Positions 6,999 through 7,408 of a DNA stretch of 7,408 nt are shown here, piece after piece. The stretch's first letter is position 1, and each line of letters begins with the position of its first letter. Source of the DNA: Lentisphaeria bacterium (GTDB lineage Bacteria > Verrucomicrobiota > Lentisphaeria > Victivallales > JAUVCU01); the NCBI GenBank assembly GCA_030590715.1, contig JAUVCU010000071.1, positions 1-7,408 of the forward strand, written 5' to 3'. The notes under the pieces are model-generated. The model saw only the letters and a list, made by a program, of their open reading frames with translations, did no database searches and had not been told where the DNA came from. A program made the position numbers and the translations under genes.

Positions 6999-7408
6999 TA
7001 TGGCGGTACCGGCCTTGGTCTAGCCATTACCACTAACCTCATAGAAATGATGAATGGTAATATTACTGTTGAAAGTGAACAAGGGCAGGGTACTAAATTC
7101 AATATAAACCTCCACCAGGTTGAAGTTGCCGCTGCTCAGCCTGATAGAGAGAAAACATCGGAGATCTTCCTTAAGTCAGTGTCATTTGAACCAGCTACAA
7201 TAGTCATCGCTGATGATGTCGATTATAACCGGACCCTTCTGAAAATGTTTCTCAAATCGTACCCGTTTACAATTTTTGAAGCTGAAAATGGGGCCGTCGC
7301 ACTTGAGTTAATTCGTCAGTATAAACCGGATATCGTTCTTACCGATATAAGGATGCCGGCAATGGATGGTTATGAAGTTGCAACTACAATTAAAAATGAT
7401 GAGCAGCT
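6999..7408 (+). pseudogene. separated 3' part of the triple-binding-domain kinase: G2/G3 of HATPase plus partial receiver domain
   Basis: Reading on in the same frame gives 136 codons with no further stop up to the window edge. They encode G2 YGGTGLGLAI (1007-1016), LIEMMNG (1020-1026), the G3 segment GQGT (1035-1038), a linker with SFEPA (1068-1072), and a receiver domain with acidic pair D1078/D1079 and phospho-acceptor D1122 in DIRMP (codon 7344-7346). The receiver is cut at the right edge, just after its DGYEV segment, so its conserved T/S and K cannot be seen. The quality of these motifs suggests a very recent interruption. Independent translation is doubtful: the first in-frame ATG is at 7047, with no clear Shine-Dalgarno. 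This part would be functional only if the TAA is an error or is read through. Confidence 0.8.

Noticed and set aside
6991..7023. Restart at the ATG overlapping the nonsense codon (6991) or at ATG 7000
   Set aside because: Both are in a frame other than the kinase frame and reach a TAG at 7021-7023 within about ten codons.

Overview
The window carries one strand of signalling genes, all reading left to right: a membrane-anchored periplasmic binding protein (125-1144), a PAS-containing hybrid histidine kinase (1159-3804), and a second hybrid kinase whose periplasmic part is three tandem solute-binding domains (3981 to beyond the right edge). No ABC permease or ATPase, no DNA-binding regulator, no RNA gene, mobile element or CRISPR array was seen. 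Signal peptides, periplasmic binding folds and large HPK1-type hybrid kinases point to a Gram-negative, environmentally responsive bacterium. The AT-leaning base composition and this architecture fit, for example, Desulfobacterota/Desulfovibrio-like or Lentisphaera-like lineages, but the taxon cannot be fixed by reading alone.

Layout: 1-124 is upstream non-coding sequence with no convincing promoter. Genes 1 and 2 are 14 nt apart and almost certainly co-transcribed; gene 2 lacks a well-placed Shine-Dalgarno and probably relies on translational coupling. A 176-nt gap (3805-3980) separates gene 2 from gene 3. It holds a reasonable sigma70-type promoter (TTGACT, 16 nt, TATACA with a TG extension) and a good ribosome binding site, so gene 3 can be expressed on its own.

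The likely shared logic is use of transporter-type binding folds as sensors. In the first unit the binding protein is separate and may act in trans on the neighbouring kinase; in the second, binding domains are fused directly to the kinase, as in BvgS/EvgS but with three copies instead of two. Both kinases use the same H-box/HATPase/REC core and a similar FEPA-type linker into the receiver, suggesting they are paralogues. Neither has an output domain in view, so a partner Hpt protein or response regulator must lie elsewhere.

The most striking anomaly is an in-frame TAA at 6996-6998. It interrupts gene 3 inside its ATP-binding domain, one codon before the YGGTGLGL glycine box. The same frame then continues without another stop, through the rest of the ATPase domain and into a receiver domain, to the window edge. 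This looks like a single recent nonsense substitution (or a base-call error) in an otherwise intact gene.
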